This document shows positions 7,372-14,618 of a DNA stretch of 32,450 bases, in pieces. Both the position numbers and the translations under genes were made by a program. The stretch is from a virus. The stretch's first letter is position 1. The number at the start of each line of letters is the position of its first letter. The notes beneath the pieces were generated by a model. The model was not told where the DNA came from. It did no database searches and saw only the letters and a list, made by a program, of their open reading frames with translations. The stretch spans positions 1-32,450 of IMG/VR virus record IMGVR_UViG_3300005735_000130, one strand, 5' to 3'.

Positions 7372-7932
7372 CTAGGATGTTTTCTTCTTAGCAGGAGACA
7401 GGTCTTCTGCTTCCTTCCTTAATTTAGATGCTTCCTTAAACAATCTATCTGCATCACTTCTCATACGAGTAGCAATTTGTTCATCGGTCAAAATTTTACT
7501 GTCTTGTGGTTTTACACCTTCAAGATTAGGATTAACCTTTGGAGCATTAGACACTGCTAACTTTTCAATTGATACACCTTTTTGTGTAGCAATTATTTTG
7601 TTTAACTCGTCTAATTGTATAATAGATTGTGTGTTAGGAATCATTTCAACTTGATCAGTTGGAACTTTTTCTAAATTTCCTTGTTTAAAAAATTTAGCCA
7701 AAGCATTTAATCCATCTGGTAAAGGCGCTCTTTCCAATGCTTCATACAATTCATTGGCAGTTTGTGCTTCGTTAGATTGAATAATTCTCATTAAGCCATC
7801 GTGATCACCTTCTCCTAATTTAGCAGTTCTAATCACAAGAGCTGAGTTATGATCTTGTGGAATAGTTCTGTAAACCACGGCAACCTTGTCGTTGGTTCCT
7901 TTGATTCTACCTACGTGTTTTGTGTCGGCCAT
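7372..7932 (-). CDS. Protein of unknown function, helical C-terminus (186 aa)
   Basis: Begins MADTKHVGRIKGTNDKVAVV. An N-terminal domain with KVAVVYRTIPQDHNSALVI is followed by a helical segment (GLMRIIQSNEAQTANELYEALERAPLP) and a charged, probably coiled C-terminus (DADRLFKEASKLRKEAEDL). No catalytic motif is visible. The start codon overlaps the stop of the preceding gene by one base, so both are likely made together. The N-terminal composition resembles proteins found next to structural genes in marine T4-like phages, but I cannot name a family. Confidence 0.7.
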   Translation of the reverse strand: MADTKHVGRIKGTNDKVAVVYRTIPQDHNSALVIRTAKLGEGDHDGLMRIIQSNEAQTANELYEALERAPLPDGLNALAKFFKQGNLEKVPTDQVEMIPNTQSIIQLDELNKIIATQKGVSIEKLAVSNAPKVNPNLEGVKPQDSKILTDEQIATRMRSDADRLFKEASKLRKEAEDLSPAKKKTS

Positions 7933-8234
7933 TATTTTTTCTCCTGAGTTCCTGCATCTTTGATCTGAGTCGCAGATGTAGTTGCGTCTGGTTTACCAGC
8001 GGCTGGCTTTTGTTGTGCCTCTACCACTTTTAAAAAAGACTCAAGTTTATTGTATGTTGTTCCTATGGCTTGCATTTCATTGGCTTTGAATGCACCCCTT
8101 TGAGTAGCAACATCGATAATTTGTTTGATAACTCCCAAATCTTGCACACTTAAATCAGCCGCCGGTGCTTGAGCACCTTCTGGCGCTGGATTTGCCTGTG
8201 TAGGTTCTGGAGCCTGTTTAGTTTGTTCTGTCAT
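7932..8234 (-). CDS. Small Ala/Pro/Gln-rich protein of unknown function (100 aa)
   Basis: The first 27 residues are low-complexity and rich in Pro, Ala, Gln and Glu (MTEQTKQAPEPTQANPAPEG). A helical middle follows, DLGVIKQIIDVATQRGAFK to YNKLESFLKVVEAQQK, and then a Lys/Ala/Thr tail. The ATG has a good Shine-Dalgarno (AAGGAG). It is the first gene of a three-gene overlapping group with the next two unknown genes. The disordered ends and helical core would suit a scaffold or chaperone-like role, which is inference. Confidence 0.7.
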   Translation of the reverse strand: MTEQTKQAPEPTQANPAPEGAQAPAADLSVQDLGVIKQIIDVATQRGAFKANEMQAIGTTYNKLESFLKVVEAQQKPAAGKPDATTSATQIKDAGTQEKK

Positions 8235-8282
8235 ATCGATACGTCTCCTTATATTTGTTTGACTTTGTTATAACAGAATTAT

Positions 8283-8567
8283 TTAACGTGAGTGAAGATA
8301 TGGACAACTCAAATTGAATATGGACATCTCTTTTGGTGATTCGAAACCTACCAAATACACATAATCAAATTTTCCAAGCGAATTTAATTGTAAATGTCTA
8401 CCAAAATAGAATCTACTTTTTAAATTTTGATCAATCCAGTTCACAATTGGTTCTTCGTTATCTTGCCCAAGACTTAAAGGTTGGCAGATTAGATTTTTTG
8501 GTTTCTTTTTGAATCTTCTTACATTAAAGAAATTTAATGGATTGGGTGTGTTAGTTTTTTGCAACAT
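8283..8567 (-). CDS. Small basic protein of unknown function (94 aa)
   Basis: Begins MLQKTNTPNPLNFF. It has a basic N-terminus (RRFKKKPK) and a C-terminal segment KSRFYFGRHLQLNSLGKFDYVYLVGFESPKEMSIFNLSCPYL that looks like an ordered beta-rich domain. The ATG overlaps the stop codon of the VWA/peptidase gene (TAATG), so it is translationally coupled. No motif tells its job. About 48 bases follow before the next gene. Confidence 0.6.
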   Translation of the reverse strand: MLQKTNTPNPLNFFNVRRFKKKPKNLICQPLSLGQDNEEPIVNWIDQNLKSRFYFGRHLQLNSLGKFDYVYLVGFESPKEMSIFNLSCPYLHSR

Positions 8568-9820
8568 TATTCATCATACCTCACAGTAACACCAAAAGGT
8601 GCTTCAACGTTTTTATCATGATGGTCATGTATTACAAAAACAGTATCACAATATTCTGCATCGCCCCAACCTTCCCATGTGTAACCATCAGTGAACATGA
8701 TAAATTTTTTAGGAACAATATCATTTGCTTTCATGTATTCCCAGTTAGCCATAAAGTCAGTGCCTCCACCACCTTCAATTTTATATTCTGTAAGGCTGTC
8801 ATCGTGCGGAGAAAAATCTTGTTCGTTATGTACTTCTGTGTCAAAGCACCATATCTTGATATTATAGTCAGCATATTGCGACATGATGTTTTGAACTTCG
8901 CCTAAAAATATTTTTACTTGTTCGTCTCTAATAGAACCCGAAGTGTCTATTGCAACACACACATCAATTGTTTCATCATGTTTTGTGCCTGGCAATATAG
9001 CACCAGAGTGCCATGCTTTTCTGCTGGGTCTTGTAAATGTATAATCATTTTTAATTACACTTTGAATTTGTGTTTGTAGCACTTCTCTCCAATTCATTTT
9101 AGGTTCTGTGAACTGCTGAATAACTCTTTCTATTTCTTTGGGAAGATTACCAGCACCGGCAGTTTGTGCCGCCTGCAACATTGAGTCTTTGATCTCATCT
9201 CTTATCTTTTCTAATTCTTCTTTAGAATAAGCAGGAGCCTGACCTTTTTTGTTTTTATTGTCTGGGTCTTTGTTTGATTGTCCTGTGCTTTCACCTTTTT
9301 CCCAATCAATATGTTCGTCTAACAGTTTGCCCAACTGTTCCATTTGTTCTTTGCCTTTTTTATATATGTCATCGTAAACTGCTTCTGAAGTCCAACCATC
9401 ATATTTCCAGTCTTGAAAAATCTGTATGTCTTTAGGTTTCTCACCAATGTTATCTCTAACCAAAGTATTGTTCACAATGTAATCACAAGCAATATTATGA
9501 AGTTGTGGATCTCTGTCTTCTCTTCTTGTCATGTGATCAAACACACAGTGAAGTATTTCATGTGCAATCACAAATTCTATTTCTTTATTGTTTAATTTAC
9601 TAAAAAATTCCACATTGTAATAAAAATTTCTGCCATCAGTTGCGGCTGTTGGACACCAGTCATCGCATTCTTGTATTTGTAGTCTTGTTGCCATGTTGCC
9701 AAAAAATGGATGTCTTAATAACAATCCAACTCTGGCCACCACTATTTTATCTAGTACTTCTGCTCTAAGGTTTTTGTATTCTGCTTCTGAAAGTTTTTTG
9801 TTTTCTAATGTGTCTATCAT
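8567..9820 (-). CDS. Metallopeptidase-like protein with C-terminal VWA-like domain
   Basis: 417 residues. The N-terminal part matches the putative zinc-peptidase family fused to VWA (DUF2201 type): IEFVIAHEILHCVFDHMTRR carries HExxH at 87-91. A charged linker (residues about 170-200) leads to a VWA-like domain with DVCVAIDTSGSIRDEQ, the MIDAS-like DxSxS near residue 293, and later FIMFTDG. It pairs with the AAA ATPase encoded just upstream; MoxR ATPase plus VWA partner is a known two-part chaperone or maturation module. The ATG follows a TATAAT box by five bases with no Shine-Dalgarno and a stop codon in frame just before, so it is probably translated from a leaderless mRNA. Confidence 0.85.
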   Translation of the reverse strand: MIDTLENKKLSEAEYKNLRAEVLDKIVVARVGLLLRHPFFGNMATRLQIQECDDWCPTAATDGRNFYYNVEFFSKLNNKEIEFVIAHEILHCVFDHMTRREDRDPQLHNIACDYIVNNTLVRDNIGEKPKDIQIFQDWKYDGWTSEAVYDDIYKKGKEQMEQLGKLLDEHIDWEKGESTGQSNKDPDNKNKKGQAPAYSKEELEKIRDEIKDSMLQAAQTAGAGNLPKEIERVIQQFTEPKMNWREVLQTQIQSVIKNDYTFTRPSRKAWHSGAILPGTKHDETIDVCVAIDTSGSIRDEQVKIFLGEVQNIMSQYADYNIKIWCFDTEVHNEQDFSPHDDSLTEYKIEGGGGTDFMANWEYMKANDIVPKKFIMFTDGYTWEGWGDAEYCDTVFVIHDHHDKNVEAPFGVTVRYDE

Positions 9821-9825
9821 AATTA

Positions 9826-9854
9826 ATTATACTATTTTTTGGTATTAAAGTCAA
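9826..9854 (-). promoter_or_regulatory. Sigma70-like promoter TTGACT-N17-TATAAT, leaderless start
   Basis: -35 TTGACT (9849-9854), spacer 17, -10 TATAAT (9826-9831), then TAATT and the ATG of the VWA/peptidase gene. With usual spacing, transcription would begin at the start codon. The sequence TATAATTAATTATG differs by one base from that before the gene starting at 22263. Confidence 0.75.
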
Positions 9855-9866
9855 TCATTTTTTGGT

Positions 9867-9892
9867 TTAGGGCACCTCGAAAAGTGCCCTAA
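9867..9892 (-). terminator. Strong stem-loop after the MoxR ATPase gene, terminator-like without a U-tract
   Basis: TTAGGGCAC and GTGCCCTAA are perfect 9-base inverted repeats with an 8-base loop. It sits 12 bases after the stop codon of the ATPase gene and just before the promoter of the VWA/peptidase gene. In the minus direction it is followed by A-rich rather than U-rich sequence, so it could be an mRNA 3'-end stabiliser, a processing site or a weak terminator. It is the only GC-rich hairpin of this size in an intergenic gap here. Confidence 0.5.
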
Positions 9893-9903
9893 TATCAGCA
9901 CTT

Positions 9904-11007
9904 TTATTTTATTGATTGAGCGGCAGTAACATATTTGCCGTATTTCTCATGGAACTCATCAAAACATTTCACTCTATCAGGATCAATAGGTAATTGATAC
10001 TGTGTAAGTGCCAATTTGATACCCATTACAACAAGTTCGGTATCAAAATTGTCCATCATAAATCTAAGAAATTTGTTAACTTTGTCGTCAAACTTCTTGT
10101 CTTTTTTATCACATGCTTCTTTAAGTTCATAACACAATGAAACTGTAAGCGAGTACATAGCACTTATCTCTTTAGATTTCAGTGTGTCAATTTTACCATC
10201 AAGTATATCTGATGGATTAGGCAGTTTGCCTGCCACTTTTCTGTGAGCCATGAACTTGACTGCAAGTCCTTCTCCCACAGCACCACTAACCATGTCAGTG
10301 GTAGTGCTTTCATCCAATTCATCTGTTAATAGTTGACTAACAAACGACCAGGATCTTGGAGTAGCAAAAGAACGACTTGGTGACTTAGGATCAAAGTCAT
10401 ACAAATCCTTCTTGCTAAAAGTTAGATAACCCAACACATCTTTATGGATGCTTTTGTCAACTGCCCATTCAAACCAGTCATCAAATTCCACTTTCATTTC
10501 AAGGTGTATAAATCTGTTTGCCAAAGGAGCCGGCATTCTGTAAACAACACCTTTGTCTGCTTCTCTGTTACCAGCCGCAATAATAACCACGTTGTCAGGT
10601 AAAGAGTATGTGCCAACTTTTCTGTTTAGAATCAATTGGTATGCCGCCGCCTGTACTGAAGGAGCCGCAGAATTCATTTCATCTAAAAACAGAATTATAC
10701 ATTTATGTTTTTTAGCCAATTTTTCATCCGGCAATTCTGAAGGTTGTGCCCAATCCATTGTGTTTTCTTTTGAATTGAAATATGGAATACCTTTAATGTC
10801 TGTAGGTTCCCATAAACTTAATCTGATATCAATCACATGAGCATTCATGTTTTCACCGATTTGGTGTATTACTTCTGATTTACCAATACCTGGGCCTCCC
10901 CATAAAAATATTGGTCTTTTAATTTTTAGTGCGTGTAAGATACTAGCCTTTGCCTTGTTTGGGCTAACTTGTCTAGTTGCTATTGTGTCTTGTTGTGCTT
11001 TTGCCAT
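9904..11007 (-). CDS. MoxR-type AAA+ ATPase
   Basis: 367 residues from ATG 11007, which follows a strong AAGGAGT; a longer in-frame form from 11070 lacks this signal. Walker A is GGPGIGKS at 37-44, Walker B CIILFLDEMNSA near 103-114, with sensor-1 VVIIAAGNREAD and an arginine-finger-like PAPLANRFIHLEM after it. This is the MoxR/RavA branch of AAA+ proteins, which remodel protein complexes together with a VWA partner. The partner is the next gene downstream. It has its own sigma70-like promoter. The phage role is unknown; insertion of a metal or activation of an enzyme or virion component are options from the family. Confidence 0.85.
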   Translation of the reverse strand: MAKAQQDTIATRQVSPNKAKASILHALKIKRPIFLWGGPGIGKSEVIHQIGENMNAHVIDIRLSLWEPTDIKGIPYFNSKENTMDWAQPSELPDEKLAKKHKCIILFLDEMNSAAPSVQAAAYQLILNRKVGTYSLPDNVVIIAAGNREADKGVVYRMPAPLANRFIHLEMKVEFDDWFEWAVDKSIHKDVLGYLTFSKKDLYDFDPKSPSRSFATPRSWSFVSQLLTDELDESTTTDMVSGAVGEGLAVKFMAHRKVAGKLPNPSDILDGKIDTLKSKEISAMYSLTVSLCYELKEACDKKDKKFDDKVNKFLRFMMDNFDTELVVMGIKLALTQYQLPIDPDRVKCFDEFHEKYGKYVTAAQSIK

Positions 11008-11041
11008 TTTGTACTCCTTTTGTAACTTGTTGTATAATTTA

Positions 11042-11070
11042 ATAATACATTCTGGTACTCCAAAAGTCAA
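11042..11070 (-). promoter_or_regulatory. Sigma70-like promoter TTGACT-N17-TATTAT for the MoxR ATPase
   Basis: -35 TTGACT (11065-11070), 17-base spacer, -10 TATTAT (11042-11047), followed by TAA as in three other promoters here. It lies in the 111-base gap before the ATPase; the ATG is 34 bases from the -10 with AAGGAGT between. A second TTGACA at 11081-11086 has no matching -10. Confidence 0.7.
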
Positions 11071-11118
11071 CCCTTTAAGATGTCAAGGTTTATGCGGGTT
11101 CTAGCGTCTGTGGATAAC

Positions 11119-11502
11119 TTATTCTGAGGATTCTAGCCTAGAAATTGCTTTATTAAGTCCGTATTTTCTTATATCACCTGAAAACAACATCAATTCCATT
11201 GCTTTTCTTTCGTTGGTAACAACAATACCGTCTTCTGCTAGGTAGTAAGGACAATTAATATATTTGTCTAAAAATATTATCACCTGAGTGGTAAGAGTAA
11301 AGTCTACAGGAAAAGGAACTTCGTAAGTTTGTATATCTAATTTTTCTGTGATGAATTCGAAACCTTCATCAGTTAATCTCAAACCGCCCAAACGTCTTGT
11401 GTTTTTCCACCAAACAGGCATGTATTCTTTCATCGTGTTTTGACCCAATGAAATATTGGCTTGTTTTAGAAATATTTTGGTGTAAGATTCTTTGGTAATC
11501 AT
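11119..11502 (-). CDS. Protein of unknown function (127 aa)
   Basis: Begins MITKESYTKIFLKQANISLG. The sequence is evenly mixed and looks globular: YMPVWWKNTRRLGGLRLTDE, then TLTTQVIIFLDKYINCPYYL, VVTNERKAMELMLFSGDIRKYG. No catalytic motif. Its start overlaps the stop of the preceding 96-residue gene (ATGA), so the two are coupled. It ends the group before the MoxR gap. Family not recognised. Confidence 0.7.
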   Translation of the reverse strand: MITKESYTKIFLKQANISLGQNTMKEYMPVWWKNTRRLGGLRLTDEGFEFITEKLDIQTYEVPFPVDFTLTTQVIIFLDKYINCPYYLAEDGIVVTNERKAMELMLFSGDIRKYGLNKAISRLESSE

Positions 11503-11789
11503 TGTTCACTGACAGTTTCACCTTGGGTCAATTTGACCACCGTGAACTTTTCAGTGCTGAACATTGTGTTCAATTTTTTTGCTAGATTGAATGCGTGTCC
11601 AGGATTTGAAAATGAAACTTTCTTGTATTTAGGTCCAGGATAATTGTTCAATAAATTAGATGACTTCAAATTGAAGGGTTTGTTTTCATAGAAAACTGCC
11701 CAAATGGCATCAGCCGCTAAAACCTGCTCGGATTTATAGTCACTTTTGTTGACGTTTTCTAACAAAATTGTTGGTTTAGGTCTACTCAT
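11499..11789 (-). CDS. Small protein of unknown function (96 aa)
   Basis: Starts MSRPKPTILLENVNKSDYKS at ATG 11789; the reading frame can be extended to a TTG 18 bases upstream, but that overlaps a late promoter box. A helical middle (EQVLAADAIWAVFYENKPFNLK) and a C-terminal segment FSNPGHAFNLAKKLNTMFSTEKFTVVKL suggest a small mixed alpha/beta domain. No Shine-Dalgarno precedes the ATG, which is 8 bases after the GATAAATA box. Function unknown. Confidence 0.65.
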   Translation of the reverse strand: MSRPKPTILLENVNKSDYKSEQVLAADAIWAVFYENKPFNLKSSNLLNNYPGPKYKKVSFSNPGHAFNLAKKLNTMFSTEKFTVVKLTQGETVSEQ

Positions 11790-11797
11790 ATACACAA

Positions 11798-11805
11798 TAT
11801 TTATC
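11798..11805 (-). promoter_or_regulatory. T4-type late promoter GATAAATA, near-leaderless start
   Basis: The minus strand reads TTGATAAATATTGTG, with the ATG of the 96-residue gene beginning 9 bases after the box. This lies in a 51-base gap, the only one between the genes from 11119 to 14579 that exceeds a few bases. The predicted leader is only a few bases long. Confidence 0.5.
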
Positions 11806-11840
11806 AATAGTGTATAGGTTTTATTAGTATATAATTGGAT

Positions 11841-12071
11841 TTACAGTCCGCCGCCGTCTACTTTTATGTCTATTTCCTGTTCACTAGAAGGCTTAATCAG
11901 CAATGACTCGTAGTTGCCTGCCAGTCTAGCCAGTACTGTGCCTAAACTGTATGCTATTTCCTTTGCACCTGCAATGTCGACTGTAATTTGTTTTTGTTGT
12001 GACTGATCAGCATTCTTTATCTGTAGAAGTAAACGTTCTAATGGTGCTGTATTAATCGGTTTTGTTTGCAT
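11841..12071 (-). CDS. Small protein of unknown function (76 aa)
   Basis: Begins MQTKPINTAPLERLLLQIKN and has a helical core with AGAKEIAYSLGTVLARLAGNYESLL, ending DIKVDGGGL. AGGAGTTAGCC just before the ATG is a good ribosome site located inside the end of the preceding gene (20-base overlap). The 'NTAPLERLL' start is, from memory, common in small proteins of marine T4-like phages, but no function is known to me. Confidence 0.7.
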   Translation of the reverse strand: MQTKPINTAPLERLLLQIKNADQSQQKQITVDIAGAKEIAYSLGTVLARLAGNYESLLIKPSSEQEIDIKVDGGGL

Positions 12072-12543
12072 TGGCTAACTCCTGTTTCATTTCTAATTGT
12101 GTTCTAAACGGTCCTCTAAAAGGATAACTCTCTAAAGTTAAAAGTTTAGGACAAAAACTTCTTACCCAACCTTTCTCAAAACGAATAATATAATATCCTG
12201 CACAATATAAACTTTTTGATTTTTTACTCTTGGTAAAAAGTGGCAACTTTTTTTGCACATCAAAAATTTGATTGTATGCAATAAATTTACTAGGATAATC
12301 ATACACAGAAACTTCTTTTGGTTGAGATTCTCCAACGGTACGTTCTACTGTAGAACCCCACATCCAATTGCCAGTAAATTTGTTCTGCAATTGTTTTTGA
12401 TTATCAAATATCATTGTGCCTGTATCACAACTGAACATGTATCTTCTATCTTCTTGTTTACAGATTGTGCCAAGTTTTCTACCATCTTCTTCTAGTATCC
12501 AAAACCGTCCATTTAATATTGGCTTGGCGAAGTATTTTATCAT
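12052..12543 (-). CDS. Protein of unknown function (163 aa)
   Basis: Starts MIKYFAKPILNGRFWILEED at ATG 12543, preceded by AAGGAGATTAA that also contains the stop codon of the exonuclease gene; an upstream TTG-initiated extension is less likely. The sequence is rich in aromatic and basic residues with beta-like pairs (KLGTICKQEDRRYMFSCD; SLYCAGYYIIRFEKGWVRS). No recognised motif. It directly follows the rnh-type exonuclease and may be expressed with it. The 3' end overlaps the 76-residue gene by 20 bases. Confidence 0.7.
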   Translation of the reverse strand: MIKYFAKPILNGRFWILEEDGRKLGTICKQEDRRYMFSCDTGTMIFDNQKQLQNKFTGNWMWGSTVERTVGESQPKEVSVYDYPSKFIAYNQIFDVQKKLPLFTKSKKSKSLYCAGYYIIRFEKGWVRSFCPKLLTLESYPFRGPFRTQLEMKQELANANKTD

Positions 12544-12547
12544 CACA

Positions 12548-13534
12548 TTAATCTCCTTTTTTATATTTTGCATTTAAGGGTTCTGCATACGATTCTGGAG
12601 AATCGGCAATTCTTTGCATGTCCCATTTTGCACAAAATTTCATTAGTTTGATACCCACTTGATCAACTTGTTTAGGTTCTGTGGCATCAATTGTTTCATT
12701 TATAATTTTTCTTATTTCATCAGGCTGTGCAGTTAAATCGCACAGTGTAACGTTTCTGTTGTAGTCATCTAATACTCTGTGTTCGGCCCCTTCATGATCT
12801 ACCCATCTTTGAAGCATTAGATTATTCCAGTTGTAACCTTTAGTTTCTCTATCTGCAAATGCTTCTTGCAATCCTACTTTTTTCTTTGTACCTTTTTTAC
12901 GTACGCCAGGATATGCACTGAAAACATTGTCACTGGTATCGCCACGCATACACTTTTCAAACAATAACCATTTAGGATCAGGTGCAGGCTTTTCTTCTTT
13001 AGTTTTTTTGTCTATTACTCTTTTATTGTTTTCATCAAAGTAGCCTTCATGCGTTGTTGTAACTTCTTGAATACCGTTGTATTGCTTTACATTAGGTGCA
13101 ATCAATTGTGCAAAATCACCATCTGTGGAAACAATAACATGTTTATCATCTGGGTGGGATTGAATCCAACCTGCAATTAAATCATCTGCTTCTAATTGAG
13201 GGTGTTGTAGCACTGTACAATTTGTTTTATTTGCAACAAATTCTTTAAAATTATCAAATGTTTCCCAAAAAACTTCGTCTTCCTCTATTTCAGTTTGGTT
13301 TCTAGAGTCTCTTGCATCTGATCTATTCCTTTTGTAAGGAGCATAAACATCTTTACGCCAACTTCTTCCTTCCATACAAAATACAACATGACTTCCTTCA
13401 AAATCTCTCCAAACTTTACGTATTGAATTCAAAGTTATATGCAACGCCATACCAATTTTATCATCAAGATCACCCCTGATAACGTGTCTTGCTCTGAAAA
13501 AGGTATTTGCTGTGTCTACTAAAATGTATGTCAT
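12548..13534 (-). CDS. rnh: 5'-3' exonuclease / RNase H, T4 rnh-like (FEN family)
   Basis: 328 residues, near the 305 of T4 RNase H. The FEN/5'-nuclease metal-binding acidic residues are in the expected order: ILVDTAN (D7) at the N-terminus, basic YAPYKRNRSDARD arch region, LEADDLIAGWI, VSTDGDFAQLI and CMRGDTSDNV, followed by a helix-hairpin-like PGVRKKGTKKKVG. In T4 this enzyme removes RNA primers and adjacent DNA from lagging-strand fragments. It overlaps the 2OG oxygenase F gene at its start by 4 bases. A fair but not convincing -35/-10 pair exists within the end of that gene. Confidence 0.88.
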   Translation of the reverse strand: MTYILVDTANTFFRARHVIRGDLDDKIGMALHITLNSIRKVWRDFEGSHVVFCMEGRSWRKDVYAPYKRNRSDARDSRNQTEIEEDEVFWETFDNFKEFVANKTNCTVLQHPQLEADDLIAGWIQSHPDDKHVIVSTDGDFAQLIAPNVKQYNGIQEVTTTHEGYFDENNKRVIDKKTKEEKPAPDPKWLLFEKCMRGDTSDNVFSAYPGVRKKGTKKKVGLQEAFADRETKGYNWNNLMLQRWVDHEGAEHRVLDDYNRNVTLCDLTAQPDEIRKIINETIDATEPKQVDQVGIKLMKFCAKWDMQRIADSPESYAEPLNAKYKKGD

Positions 13535-14190
13535 GTGTTAAATTCTATTGCGTTAGTGGTATCTCCTTCATAAAAATTTTTATCAAATAAGTCAAATGCT
13601 ATACTGACTCTTTCATTGTTATCCTGATGTGCATCTGCTTGATGAAATATAAAACTTGGAAATAAAGTGAGTCCGCCTGCTACATTATCAGTCTTATACA
13701 CCATTCTAGGATTAACGTGATTGTGATAGACAGTTTTCGTGTTGTATTTTTCTAAATGCAAGTTTCCACTCAAATATGAAAAATGTTTAGCACCGTGGCA
13801 ATGAATGTCTATTGCTTGGTCTTTTCGAAGTACATTGGCCCAACAAAACATTATACATTTTCTGGGCTGTGTTTTGTATTCATTCATAAAATTAACATAA
13901 CTTGTTTGTAAAAATTTTAACAAATTTTGAAATGCAGGCAGGTCTTTAGTTAATTGGAAAACATTGTAATTTTTATATTGAGCAGTCAAACTTTCGTCAC
14001 CCAAACCTGTACCACCGTCATCTTTTGTTGTGGATTTGTGTTTCTCAATGATATTTTTTTCGTTGTTTAGTATCCACTGTTTCATATCAATTAATCCTTG
14101 GGAATCTTTATAATTGTCAAACCACAAAGGTATATTCCATGCAGGCGAAAACTCTGTGAGTGGATGCATACTTTTATGGATTTGTAACAT
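13531..14190 (-). CDS. 2OG/Fe(II) oxygenase, phage PF13759-like (F)
   Basis: 219 residues. The core reads QAIDIHCHGAKHFSYLSGNL (H130, H132), then GGLTLFPSFIFHQADAHQ (distal H183) and NNERVSIAFDLF (R194). The pattern 'HxH....lSG..yl ... G.l.lFPs...H...p......R.siaFd' is that of the putative 2OG-Fe(II) oxygenase family common in marine phages (PF13759), in which the usual Asp of HxD is replaced by His. The start overlaps the preceding gene by one base (TAATG). Members have no proven substrate that I know of. It is unlike oxygenases A-E and separate from the plus-strand block. Confidence 0.78.
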   Translation of the reverse strand: MLQIHKSMHPLTEFSPAWNIPLWFDNYKDSQGLIDMKQWILNNEKNIIEKHKSTTKDDGGTGLGDESLTAQYKNYNVFQLTKDLPAFQNLLKFLQTSYVNFMNEYKTQPRKCIMFCWANVLRKDQAIDIHCHGAKHFSYLSGNLHLEKYNTKTVYHNHVNPRMVYKTDNVAGGLTLFPSFIFHQADAHQDNNERVSIAFDLFDKNFYEGDTTNAIEFNT

Positions 14191-14579
14191 TAACTGATCT
14201 CCGACTTGTCGTCACTTAAATTTTTTGTGCTGATATAACCTGCACTTCTTGATGGATCTTGTCCTTGTTCTTGAAGAATGTTTTTAGCAATAGTTTTAAA
14301 CCATTTATCAACTATTTCTTCGTTGGATTCGCCTTTGTAGCCAGCGTCTATCAACTGTTCTATAAATTCATTGTTCCAATCTAATTCAAAGAAACCATTC
14401 TTAATGTTGTCTTTGTTGATGTGTGTGTTTAACACAGCAACCCAAGGCTTTCCTTCTTTGGTTGCTTTTTCTTTTTCCTCCATCAATGCTGTCATCTTAG
14501 GATCTTTTACTGTATCTTTAACAACTTCGATCTTTTTCTTTTTAACAAATATTTCTTTAACTTTGTTTACAATGTCCAT
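14190..14579 (-). CDS. Acidic/basic helical protein of unknown function (129 aa)
   Basis: Begins MDIVNKVKEIFVKKKKIEVV. A Lys-rich N-terminal helix is followed by KATKEGKPWVAVLNTHINKD and an ordered part DWNNEFIEQLIDAGYKGESNEEIVDKWF. GGAG lies at good spacing before the ATG. The gene follows QueE after a 39-base gap and overlaps oxygenase F. The 'EKATKEGKPWVAVL' stretch is, from memory, typical of a small conserved protein in marine T4-like phages; no role is known to me. Confidence 0.7.
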   Translation of the reverse strand: MDIVNKVKEIFVKKKKIEVVKDTVKDPKMTALMEEKEKATKEGKPWVAVLNTHINKDNIKNGFFELDWNNEFIEQLIDAGYKGESNEEIVDKWFKTIAKNILQEQGQDPSRSAGYISTKNLSDDKSEIS

Positions 14580-14618
14580 TTTTTATTCTCCATTTTCATT
14601 TTGTCTGTGTTAATCTTA

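Noticed and set aside
8618-8905. Plus-strand open frame opposite the VWA domain
   Set aside because: Antisense to a well-supported gene; no ribosome site and no recognisable domain.
13565-13599. Possible promoter TTGACT-N17-TATGAA before the rnh exonuclease
   Set aside because: The -10 matches only four of six and it lies in the coding region of oxygenase F; a chance match in AT-rich DNA is likely.
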